Part shown: positions 1-4,335 of the stretch, piece by piece | Layout: each line of letters starts with the position of its first letter | Numbering within the stretch: position 1 is the first letter of the stretch | Assembly: GCA_938083405.1 (NCBI GenBank) | Contig: CALKCV010000111.1 | Location: forward strand, 1-5,177 | Length of the DNA: 5,177 bases | Direction of reading: 5' to 3' | From: an uncultured Microcoleaceae cyanobacterium | Lineage (GTDB): Bacteria > Cyanobacteriota > Cyanobacteriia > Cyanobacteriales > Microcoleaceae | The notes under the pieces: generated by a model | What the model was told of the DNA's origin: nothing | The model's database searches: none | What the model saw: the letters and a program-made list of their open reading frames with translations, nothing else | Translations under genes and position numbers: made by a program

Positions 1-2
1 GT

Positions 3-122
3 TTAGGATTATCGATTAGTTATAAAATTATTGTCGAAAGACATGGCGGAGAGTTAAATTGCCAGTCTGAATTGGGCAAAGGAAGTAAATTTACCATGAC
101 TATTCCTATTAAGCAGGTATAG
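3..122 (+). CDS. Sensor histidine kinase, C-terminal fragment (5' end outside window)
   Basis: The open frame entering from the left edge reads LGLSISYKIIVERHGGEL, then a SELGKGSKFTMTIPIKQV end and a TAG stop. This is the last part of a HATPase_c domain: the G2 box (GLGLS type), the helix after it with the I-V-x-x-H-G-G signature, and the closing G-K-G-S-x-F...I-P strand. It would bind ATP for histidine autophosphorylation in a two-component system. The histidine, N and G1 boxes and all sensor domains lie outside the window, so the stimulus is unknown. The I-P-I-K-Q ending resembles what I remember of very large cyanobacterial multi-sensor kinases, some fused to Ser/Thr kinase and AAA modules; that subtype is inference. 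No receiver domain follows the kinase core. The gene converges on the minus-strand binding-protein gene. Confidence 0.85.
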   Translation, partial: LGLSISYKIIVERHGGELNCQSELGKGSKFTMTIPIKQV

Positions 123-154
123 CAATCCTATTTGCTGATAATACAATTGGGGAC

Positions 155-187
155 CAGAAACCGGGTTTTTAAAAAACCCGGTTTCTG
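155..187. repeat. Perfect 16-bp inverted repeat (AGAAACCGGGTTTTT type)
   Basis: CAGAAACCGGGTTTTT is followed by one base and then its exact reverse complement, AAAAACCCGGTTTCTG. A near copy lies at 1577-1609, so this is a dispersed repeat and not a one-off terminator. It sits 32 bases after the kinase stop codon and could end or stabilise that transcript, but no T tract follows directly; the first T run is about 20 bases further on (206-212). Confidence 0.85.
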
Positions 188-212
188 AGATCGATACCTT
201 CGCCATTTTTTT

Positions 213-247
213 GTAGGTTGGGTGTAGCTGCCGGAAACCCAACCTAC
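213..247. repeat. GTAGGTTGGGT hairpin repeat, copy 1
   Basis: Arms GTAGGTTGGGT (213-223) and ACCCAACCTAC (237-247) are perfect 11-bp complements. Read on this strand it is GTAGGTTGGGTGTA, seven variable bases, then GAAACCCAAC. The same arms with a different 7-base centre occur on the minus strand at about 3280-3310 and, slightly decayed, at 3367-3394. This hairpin type is widely dispersed between genes in cyanobacteria. It lies between the two convergent genes and may act as a bidirectional transcript end. Confidence 0.85.
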
Positions 248-289
248 GAATGGTATTTTTTCTTTTGGGCGTTGGTATTGTCATACGAA

Positions 290-335
290 GAGTCCTTTAA
301 TAGGATTCATTTTTTAGGACTAAAGTCCTTACTAC
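290..335. repeat. AGGACTAAAGTCCT palindromic repeat overlapping a gene end
   Basis: Two adjacent dyads are visible. GAGTCCT (290-296) and AGGATTC (302-308) pair with one mismatch, and AGGACT-AA-AGTCCT (316-329) is perfect and is followed by TACTAC-type sequence. A GTAGTAAGGACTTTAGTCC-like element is familiar as a dispersed cyanobacterial repeat. The unit overlaps the last codons and stop of the binding-protein gene, so the repeat encodes most of that protein's final eight residues, SKDFSPKK. Confidence 0.65.
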
Positions 336-1461
336 GAACTGTTACTGGAACTCTGATTTCTTTCCACAATTGTTGATATTGTTCGATCGCCTCTGGAGGG
401 AGAGGGTGGAGAAATTCGCTGTTTGCCAGAACTTCCTCTGGAGGCAACAGTAATTCATTTTTTCTCAGCGCTTCTGATAATCGATTTCTATCGATGCCGG
501 GGATAATCGCAGAAGTATTTTTAGTAATTAAAGACATTTGTTCTGCTATTTCCTTTTGCCAGCAAAAATCAATCCATTTATCTGCTAAATCTGTGGAAGA
601 AACTGCCCTGGGTTTTACCCATAAATTCCCCGATAAAGCCGTTCCCGACTGAGGAATTACTGCGGCAATTTCTCGTTCGGTTCTCAGTAGAGGCAGTACG
701 TCGCTAGACCAACCCACAGCCAACCAAGTGTCTCTAGTAATTAGCGGTTGGACGTAGCTATTGGAGGTGTAGAATTTTACTTGGCGGTTGAGCTCGATTA
801 ATTCTTGTTTGAGGTTGGGAATTTTATCGAGTTCCAGGGTGTTGTATGACTGTCCGAGTTTTTTGAGAGTTAGACCTATTACTTCTCGCGGTTGGTCTAA
901 TAAAGTTAGCCGACCGCGCAATTCTTCCCGCCACAAATCTTTCCAGTCTGTAGGAGTCCAACCTAAAGATTTAAACTTGTCAATTCGATAGACGATTAAA
1001 GTAGTTCCCCACTGGTAAGGCGCCGCCCAAACTTTCCCTGCCGAGTCGAGTTGGCCTTTGTCGTTGCGTCTAACTAGGTTTTGCCATTTTGTCGGCAGTT
1101 GTTGCCACTGGGGCAGCGAGTCGGTATTTAGGGGTTGGATTAGTTTTTGCTCGATGGCCTTTGCCAACCAATAATCTCCCAGAGTTACTAAGTCTGGGAT
1201 TTTTAAGGGTTTAGTCTCTTCTGGAGACTCTGCTTTGCGCCGCCATTCTTGCAGTTTGGTAAATAAATCTCCCAGTTTGGGTTCGATGGCAAAATCTAAC
1301 GCTACTCGCCCTGGGAGTTGCTGGCGGAATTTTCCTGCTACTTGGGAGGGGATGGTGTCTTTGAGTACTTCTATTTTTAAGTCTGCCGCGCGATCGCATC
1401 CTCCTAAAAATTTGCTGAGGGTTAGGGCAGTGGCTGCGCTTAGGAATGGGCGTCGTTTCAC
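307..1461 (-). CDS. Extracellular solute-binding lipoprotein, PotD-like (ABC transporter family 1 type)
   Basis: This 384-residue protein has the length and order of a periplasmic binding protein. The N-terminus MKRRPFLSA fits the Tat signal pattern R-R-x-F-L. A short hydrophobic stretch ends in the lipobox LGGC, with Cys22 as the likely lipidated residue, so it is probably anchored in the plasma membrane facing the periplasm. Typical family segments are WAAPYQWGTTLIVYRID (145-161), W-K-D-L-W (173-177), L-L-D-Q-P-R-E-V-I-G (187-196), WLAVGWSSDVLPL (246-258) and VIPQSGTALSGNLWVKP (268-284). These resemble PotD-type polyamine-binding proteins, but the ligand cannot be read from sequence and I give no symbol. 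The start is GTG; an in-frame stop lies three codons upstream, which fixes it, although no clear Shine-Dalgarno is visible. No permease or ATPase gene adjoins it here, so its transporter must be encoded elsewhere. A dispersed repeat supplies the last residues. Confidence 0.9.
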   Translation of the reverse strand: MKRRPFLSAATALTLSKFLGGCDRAADLKIEVLKDTIPSQVAGKFRQQLPGRVALDFAIEPKLGDLFTKLQEWRRKAESPEETKPLKIPDLVTLGDYWLAKAIEQKLIQPLNTDSLPQWQQLPTKWQNLVRRNDKGQLDSAGKVWAAPYQWGTTLIVYRIDKFKSLGWTPTDWKDLWREELRGRLTLLDQPREVIGLTLKKLGQSYNTLELDKIPNLKQELIELNRQVKFYTSNSYVQPLITRDTWLAVGWSSDVLPLLRTEREIAAVIPQSGTALSGNLWVKPRAVSSTDLADKWIDFCWQKEIAEQMSLITKNTSAIIPGIDRNRLSEALRKNELLLPPEEVLANSEFLHPLPPEAIEQYQQLWKEIRVPVTVRSKDFSPKK

Positions 1462-1546
1462 TTTGCTTTAGAGTTGGGAGTAATTGGTTGTTATCCAGCT
1501 TAGGATATTTTGAGCGATGGCTGCCACTATTTCTCCATAACTCCAG

Positions 1547-1651
1547 AGTGCATCTGGGTGCAAGAATTAAGAAATAAGAAACCTGGTTTTTATTAAAAAC
1601 CGGGTTTCTGAGTTAGCGATAAATATCCCCGCCGCAAATATTAGATGCACT
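1547..1651. repeat. 105-bp element bounded by 9-bp inverted repeats
   Basis: AGTGCATCT (1547-1555) and AGATGCACT (1643-1651) are exact reverse complements. They enclose the 33-base hairpin repeat at 1577-1609 roughly centrally. The whole fits in the gap between the 166-residue gene and the binding-protein gene. The layout resembles a small non-coding mobile (MITE-like) insertion or a large transcript-end structure. I see no clear target-site duplication, and a 9-bp match over this distance could be chance. Confidence 0.4.
1577..1609. repeat. AGAAACC(T/C)GGTTTTTA inverted repeat, second copy
   Basis: AGAAACCTGGTTTTTA (1577-1592), one base, then TAAAAACCGGGTTTCT (1594-1609). The arms match at 15 of 16 positions and the single difference gives a G-T(U) wobble on one strand. 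It is the same family as 155-187. It lies downstream of the minus-strand gene ending at 1667 and upstream of the binding-protein gene, so it may end or protect transcripts of the former. Confidence 0.8.
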
Positions 1652-1666
1652 TAAGCAAACTTTATT

Positions 1667-2167
1667 TTAAGCGACTCGTACAGTTTCATCCTTTTCCCAA
1701 TAAAAATTCTCTTCAACCATACTCATGCGCTTTTCGTGGATAACTTTATGCCATTTACCCGAGAAAAATTCTCTTACCCTTTCATTTTCCGACACGAAAT
1801 AACATAAATCTCTGATGACTCCATCCTCCGTCCACCATTCCCAGCGATCGCTGGATGCTGTATAAATCATCTTTAGTGGTTTGGTGTATGCCTCAAATTT
1901 TTTGGGCATAGAAATTTGCATCCCGCTGGTAAAAATACGTCCTTCTATTTCCGCATCAACTGCTAAGATAGTCCCGCTACCTTTTTTCTTTATGTCGGCA
2001 TATTTCCATTCGAGTTTATAGCAGTATATCGGATTTATTAAATCCGAGTGAAGGCTTTTGAGGTACTGTAGTTCCGATTCTTTGGCTCTAGAAGTTACTA
2101 CTAATCCGTTTTCCGAATGCCAAGTTCCCAAACTTGCTTCGATGAATTCTTTAAAACCTTGATGCAT
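1667..2167 (-). CDS. Conserved-type hypothetical protein, possibly a divergent CpcS/CpeS-like lyase
   Basis: This is a 166-residue soluble protein with no signal peptide or membrane segment. Alternating polar and hydrophobic stretches in the middle (about 46-110: IYCYKLEWKYA, GTILAVDAEIEGRIF, KPLKMIYTA) suggest a beta-rich fold, and W109, W111 and W112 form an aromatic cluster. The opening F-K-E-F-I-E-A-S-L-G-T-W-H-S (5-18) loosely recalls the F-x-x-S-x-G-x-W-x-S start of CpcS/CpeS phycobiliprotein lyases, and C122-Y-F-V-S-E-N (122-128) recalls their later W-F-x-x-x-N stretch. The Arg and His that usually follow in that start motif are absent, so this assignment is tentative. The next gene upstream is a CpcT/CpeT homologue, which adds some contextual support. 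ATG was chosen because GGAGG stands seven bases before it. If it is not a lyase, it is a small beta-barrel protein of unknown role. The gene is confident; the function is not. Confidence 0.8.
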   Translation of the reverse strand: MHQGFKEFIEASLGTWHSENGLVVTSRAKESELQYLKSLHSDLINPIYCYKLEWKYADIKKKGSGTILAVDAEIEGRIFTSGMQISMPKKFEAYTKPLKMIYTASSDRWEWWTEDGVIRDLCYFVSENERVREFFSGKWHKVIHEKRMSMVEENFYWEKDETVRVA

Positions 2168-2174
2168 TTTTTTT

Positions 2175-2179
2175 CCTCC
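2175..2179 (-). promoter_or_regulatory. Shine-Dalgarno GGAGG for the 166-residue protein
   Basis: On the minus strand GGAGG is followed by seven A residues and then ATG (2167-2165). Strong match and ideal spacing fix the start of this gene. Confidence 0.85.
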
Positions 2180-2227
2180 AAAAAAAAGTAATCGATCGGT
2201 AATTAGGATAAATTAACAGTTAAATTT

Positions 2228-2351
2228 TTGGTAGTGGCTCCTAAGTAGTGTTTTCATGCCATAACGCTTGTTTGTAGTAATCGCTTTAGCGATTCATATC
2301 TATCTATCGCTTTAGCGATTACTACGATCGCTCGCTCTTTACCACTACCAA
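2228..2351. repeat. Nested inverted-repeat element, outer arms TTGGTAGTGG
   Basis: TTGGTAGTGG (2228-2237) and CCACTACCAA (2342-2351) are perfect 10-bp complements 104 bases apart. They enclose a second inverted repeat at 2274-2325. The element takes up more than half of the 226-base gap between the two minus-strand genes. It resembles a small MITE-like insertion containing a dispersed hairpin, or a folded intercistronic RNA. No reading frame of note lies inside it. Confidence 0.6.
2274..2325. repeat. GTAGTAATCGCTTTAGCGATT paired hairpin repeat
   Basis: The left unit GTAGTAATCGCT...AGCGATT (2274-2294) and right unit ATCGCT...AGCGATTACTAC (2306-2325) are inverted copies of each other. Each also contains its own dyad, AATCGCT-TT-AGCGATT on the left and the same minus one terminal pair on the right. 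Both the long stem and the two small stems are therefore possible. GTAGTAATCGCTTTAGCGAT is a familiar dispersed intergenic element in cyanobacteria. Confidence 0.8.
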
Positions 2352-2393
2352 TTTTGGTAAATCAGGAGTTAGCTATTTTCCGATCCCAATTCC

Positions 2394-3038
2394 TCAAATA
2401 TCGTACTGCTTTTTCATTTTGTGATGAATATTTCCTTTATGACCGAAGACATAATTTCCATCTTCATCCATAGCGCGATCGCGAATCCAAAGCTGTTCTC
2501 GATCTAAATAACAATCATCTGTAATAGTTATGGTTTTTCCTATTTTTTTAGAGCAAACTCGGCAAGCTCCCTCTTTCATGTAGCCGAGAAAATGATTATC
2601 TTTTCTTTGCCAAAATAGCTCGCAACCTTGCTTGAAGCTCATTTTTTCTGGGGTTAAACCGGATAACTTGCTAGGTTCTAGATGAGCATCCATATACGCT
2701 TCGTCATCGAAAAAAGCATAAATTCTAAGCTCGATCGCCTCTTCTTTTTCGTTGGTATGGAAGCTGTAGATTCTCTGGCGATAAACTTGGCTCGGATCGT
2801 CGTCCATGTATTGTTTTACATAAAGAACGTTCTTACCAAAAGCTGGAATTTCTACCCTCGCAAATATCCCGTGTATTTGCTCGTGAATTAATTCCGGTTC
2901 GGTATTTTTAGCTTTTTCTTCTGCTACTTGTTCCCGGTTGTCGAAGTATCCGGCGAACCATTTGCTTATTAATTTTAAGTCTTTCTCTAGCTGTATGTTT
3001 TTTCGGGTTTTACCCGGTAACTTTTGTTCGGCTAACAT
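2394..3038 (-). CDS. CpcT/CpeT-family chromophore lyase homologue
   Basis: This 214-residue protein has the length and motif order of the CpcT/CpeT family, small beta-barrel lyases that attach phycocyanobilin or phycoerythrobilin to a cysteine of a phycobiliprotein beta subunit. Visible landmarks are K-W-F-A-G-Y-F-D-N-R-E-Q (26-37), F-A-R-V-E-I-P (59-65), Y-V-K-Q-Y (73-77), Y-R-Q-R-I (86-90), G-C-E-L-F-W-Q (138-144), F-L-G-Y-M-K-E-G-A-C-R (150-160) and L-W-I-R-D-R-A-M-D-E-D-G-N-Y-V-F-G (183-199). It has no signal peptide and should be cytosolic. A lysine-rich extension of about 18 residues precedes the domain. Several positions differ from the canonical lyases as I recall them, for example no P-Y-R-Q-R proline and a changed R-P-L-P segment, so it may be a paralogue with another target or ligand. 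No phycobiliprotein genes are in view. The ATG is backed by GGAGG ten bases upstream. The family call is firm; substrate and attachment site are unknown. Confidence 0.87.
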   Translation of the reverse strand: MLAEQKLPGKTRKNIQLEKDLKLISKWFAGYFDNREQVAEEKAKNTEPELIHEQIHGIFARVEIPAFGKNVLYVKQYMDDDPSQVYRQRIYSFHTNEKEEAIELRIYAFFDDEAYMDAHLEPSKLSGLTPEKMSFKQGCELFWQRKDNHFLGYMKEGACRVCSKKIGKTITITDDCYLDREQLWIRDRAMDEDGNYVFGHKGNIHHKMKKQYDI

Positions 3039-3048
3039 TGATTTTCAA

Positions 3049-3053
3049 CCTCC
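3049..3053 (-). promoter_or_regulatory. Shine-Dalgarno GGAGG for the CpcT/CpeT homologue
   Basis: On the minus strand CTGGAGG is followed by ten bases and ATG (3038-3036). This supports the chosen start, which adds a basic N-terminal extension to the lyase domain. Confidence 0.8.
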
Positions 3054-3092
3054 AGTAATTAATATTGACCGGATAGCGATCGCCTATAGAGC

Positions 3093-3120
3093 AATTAATA
3101 ATTAATCATTAATAACTAAT
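3093..3120. repeat. Degenerate AATTAAT heptanucleotide repeat, four units
   Basis: The units read AATTAAT, AATTAAT, CATTAAT and AACTAAT in exact 7-base register. The same unit occurs as a perfect array at 4212-4243. It lies just upstream of the CpcT/CpeT homologue and beside a HIP1 site (3076-3083). Short heptanucleotide tandem repeats of this kind are known from filamentous cyanobacteria. Confidence 0.7.
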
Positions 3121-3279
3121 TACTCGTGGAAAATTAACGGTCAATTACGATTAAGACAGGAAAGGGATAGAAATAAATTTTGGGTCAATTTATGCCTGCC
3201 TAATTACCTATTAGGAATAGTCAAGAGTTTTTTCAGGAATTTCCCGAAATTAAAGTCGAATAAAAACCGTCATCGTATT

Positions 3280-3310
3280 GTTGGGTTTCACTCCGTTACA
3301 CCCAACCTAC
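3280..3310 (-). repeat. GTAGGTTGGGT hairpin repeat, copy 2
   Basis: Read on the minus strand this is GTAGGTTGGGTGTA, the 7-base centre ACGGAGT, then GAAACCCAAC. The arms GTTGGGT and ACCCAAC pair over 7 bp. The flanks match copy 1 (213-247) exactly over the first 14 and last 10 bases, while the centre differs. Positions 3282-3309 are identical over 28 bases to copy 3. Confidence 0.85.
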
Positions 3311-3366
3311 GGAGTTTTTATTGTTTGAGACTTGCTTAATTGCTCTGATGGCTGTAATAGTCTTGC

Positions 3367-3394
3367 TGGGTTTCACTCCGTTACACCCAACCTA
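3367..3394 (-). repeat. GTAGGTTGGGT hairpin repeat, copy 3 (28-base direct repeat of copy 2)
   Basis: These 28 bases are identical to 3282-3309 and in the same orientation, with the two starts 85 bases apart. The outer part of the stem has decayed on both sides (GCTGGGT against ACCCAAC leaves a G-T pair). The segment between the copies (3310-3366) has no repeat of its own, so this is either two insertions or a local duplication. Confidence 0.85.
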
Positions 3395-3457
3395 GGGCTA
3401 GGGCGATTGCTGGACTGGCCATTTTTCTTAAGTAGCTTCCTCCTTCGCGCGATGTTC

Positions 3458-3486
3458 TCTATATCAGAGTAGCACTTTTTCGTCAA
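3458..3486 (-). promoter_or_regulatory. Candidate sigma-70 type promoter, minus strand
   Basis: On the minus strand TTGACG (3486-3481) matches the -35 consensus at five of six bases. It is followed by exactly 17 bases and TATAGA (3463-3458), which matches the -10 consensus at four of six. A start site near 3451 is predicted. Transcription would run left through both copies of the 28-base repeat toward the CpcT/CpeT homologue, giving a leader of about 410 bases, or would end earlier as a separate small RNA. Confidence 0.5.
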
Positions 3487-3590
3487 GCTTTTTAGTCTCA
3501 ATTGTTACTTTTCTTAAAATATCTACAAATAGGAGGATGGGGCCATCCAGACAGTTGTAGGCCCGGAGGAGAATTTTTCTTTAGGTAAAG

Positions 3591-3719
3591 ATGGAAACAG
3601 CGGCGGCCAAGAGTACGCAATGGCGATCGCTTCAAAGAGGCGCAGCGAAAGCCACCCACAGCTTATTGTTAGGCGAAAATTATCTCTGGAGATTAGTTTC
3701 TGTAAACCGGGGGATTTAA
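3591..3719 (+). CDS. Possible small ORF, 42 residues, unrecognised
   Basis: An ATG opens a 42-codon frame ending in TAA. The product starts METAAAKSTQWRSLQRGAAK and continues through ATHSLLLGENYLWRLVSVNRGI. It is basic, contains two tryptophans, and has no signal peptide, membrane segment or motif I know. A stop lies three codons upstream. The only nearby SD-like bases are AGG at 3583-3585, with a better GGAGG some 12-15 bases further upstream at a poor distance. The region is GC-richer than its surroundings and carries a HIP1 site (3623-3630). A frame this short can easily arise by chance, and the stretch may instead be a non-coding RNA. The existence of this gene is doubtful. Confidence 0.22.
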   Translation: METAAAKSTQWRSLQRGAAKATHSLLLGENYLWRLVSVNRGI

Positions 3720-3731
3720 GAATTTCTTAAA
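3715..3731. promoter_or_regulatory. TTTAAGA-N3-TCTTAAA palindrome upstream of the coiled-coil gene
   Basis: Perfect 7-bp arms around three bases lie about 106 bases before the ATG at 3838, and a TATAGA hexamer (3737-3742) follows within a few bases. The layout would suit an operator over a promoter, but no good -35 accompanies the TATAGA. It could equally be a weak hairpin at the end of an upstream RNA. I do not recognise the binding protein. Confidence 0.3.
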
Positions 3732-3837
3732 CTAAATATAGAGAAAAAGTTAAATAAATTAGAAGAGCGGTCAATTCAGCCCAAGGTTTTTTACGATCCA
3801 AGAGTGAAGCAAGTTAAAAGGTAATAGGCGGGATTCC

Positions 3838-4209
3838 ATGGAAGCATTACAACAGCAAATAAATGTTTTAAGTAATAAAATAGACTCCATATATTTACTG
3901 ATCGAGCAGCTAGATCGAAAAGTATCGACATACACGGGCGATCGCTCTGGTACGCAAGCCAGGGAAAAGGAGAACTCCCTGCCAAAATTAAAGGAAATAG
4001 ATTACTCGAATTTCAATAGCAGCATTATCGATCCTAGTCTCGAACACAAAGACGTGCTGATAGATGACAGCTACCACCCGAAGAGCGATCGCTCTGTAGA
4101 AGAATTTACAGCAGACATCCAAATTCAAAGGCTAACCGCTCAGTTAACCGCAGCGTACCACCGAATTGCGGCTTTAGAAGACCAGCTACTTGCCCAAAGA
4201 GTGCATTAA
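3838..4209 (+). CDS. Small coiled-coil protein of unknown function
   Basis: This is a 123-residue soluble protein. Residues 4-29 place L4, I8, L11, I15, I18, I22, L25 and V29 in unbroken a/d heptad spacing, and residues 96-117 do the same with I96, L99, L103, A106, I110, L113 and L117. Between them lies an acidic, Asp/Ser-rich and probably disordered linker (about 31-90). Two HIP1 octamers in the linker are read in the same frame, and each encodes D-R-S (35-37 and 84-86). The architecture suggests a dimer or trimer, or an antiparallel hairpin of the two helices, acting as a scaffold or adaptor; no enzymatic motif is present. The start is ATG with an imperfect ribosome site (AGGCGGGA, 3826-3833). 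The gene appears to stand alone and converges on the CobT-like gene. I do not recognise a named family. Confidence 0.8.
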   Translation: MEALQQQINVLSNKIDSIYLLIEQLDRKVSTYTGDRSGTQAREKENSLPKLKEIDYSNFNSSIIDPSLEHKDVLIDDSYHPKSDRSVEEFTADIQIQRLTAQLTAAYHRIAALEDQLLAQRVH

Positions 4210-4211
4210 GT

Positions 4212-4243
4212 AATTAATAATTAATAATTAATAATTAATAATT
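4212..4243. repeat. AATTAAT heptanucleotide tandem repeat, 4.6 perfect units
   Basis: Four exact AATTAAT units are followed by AATT, starting three bases after the stop codon of the coiled-coil gene. It has the form of the short tandem heptanucleotide repeats of filamentous cyanobacteria and can change copy number by slippage. It lies between convergent genes and carries no obvious terminator; the weak GACTC-TGG-GAGTC stem at 4248-4260 lacks a T tract. Confidence 0.85.
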
Positions 4244-4335
4244 GTCGGACTCTGGGAGTCTCACTGGCGAGCGAGGGTTAATAATTGTCCAGACAGCGAG
4301 TAAATTTTTGAACAAAAATGATTTGGCACGACTAC

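Larger units (their letters stand above)
3039..3837. other. 799-bp intergenic region without an established gene
   Basis: From left to right it holds the GGAGG site, a HIP1 site, the degenerate heptad tract, a short AATTTC-CC-GAAATT dyad (3238-3251), two copies of the 28-base hairpin repeat, the minus-strand promoter candidate, and a GC-richer stretch (about 3531-3715) with small hairpins such as GGATG...CATCC (3535-3548) and one 42-codon frame. The final 100 bases are A/T-rich leader for the coiled-coil gene. I recognise no tRNA, rRNA, riboswitch or transposase remnant. A weak plus-strand promoter (TTGTTA at 3502-3507, 16 bases, TACAAA at 3524-3529) would be divergent from the minus-strand one. 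Confidence 0.7.

Noticed and set aside
54..284. 76-codon minus-strand frame between the kinase and the binding-protein gene
   Set aside because: It is read through two dispersed hairpin repeats and overlaps the antisense of the kinase end; no motif and no ribosome site.
3093..3120. Heptanucleotide tract as a CRISPR or replication-origin iteron
   Set aside because: Units are 7 bases without spacers, low-complexity A/T, and no replication gene is near; it fits known cyanobacterial tandem heptads better.
3591..3602. GGAAACA within ATGGAAACAG as the motif of a Yfr2-type cyanobacterial small RNA
   Set aside because: A seven-base match recalled from memory is too short, and I could not see the expected flanking stems.
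3571..3660. Riboswitch (cobalamin, glutamine or cyclic-di-GMP) ahead of the coiled-coil gene
   Set aside because: None of the conserved core boxes I know for these classes could be found.
3791..3985. 64-codon minus-strand frame with hydrophobic residues
   Set aside because: Antisense to the coiled-coil gene, whose heptad pattern supports the plus strand.
4248..4260. GACTC-TGG-GAGTC stem as a terminator between convergent genes
   Set aside because: Only five base pairs with a 3-base loop and no T tract on either strand.
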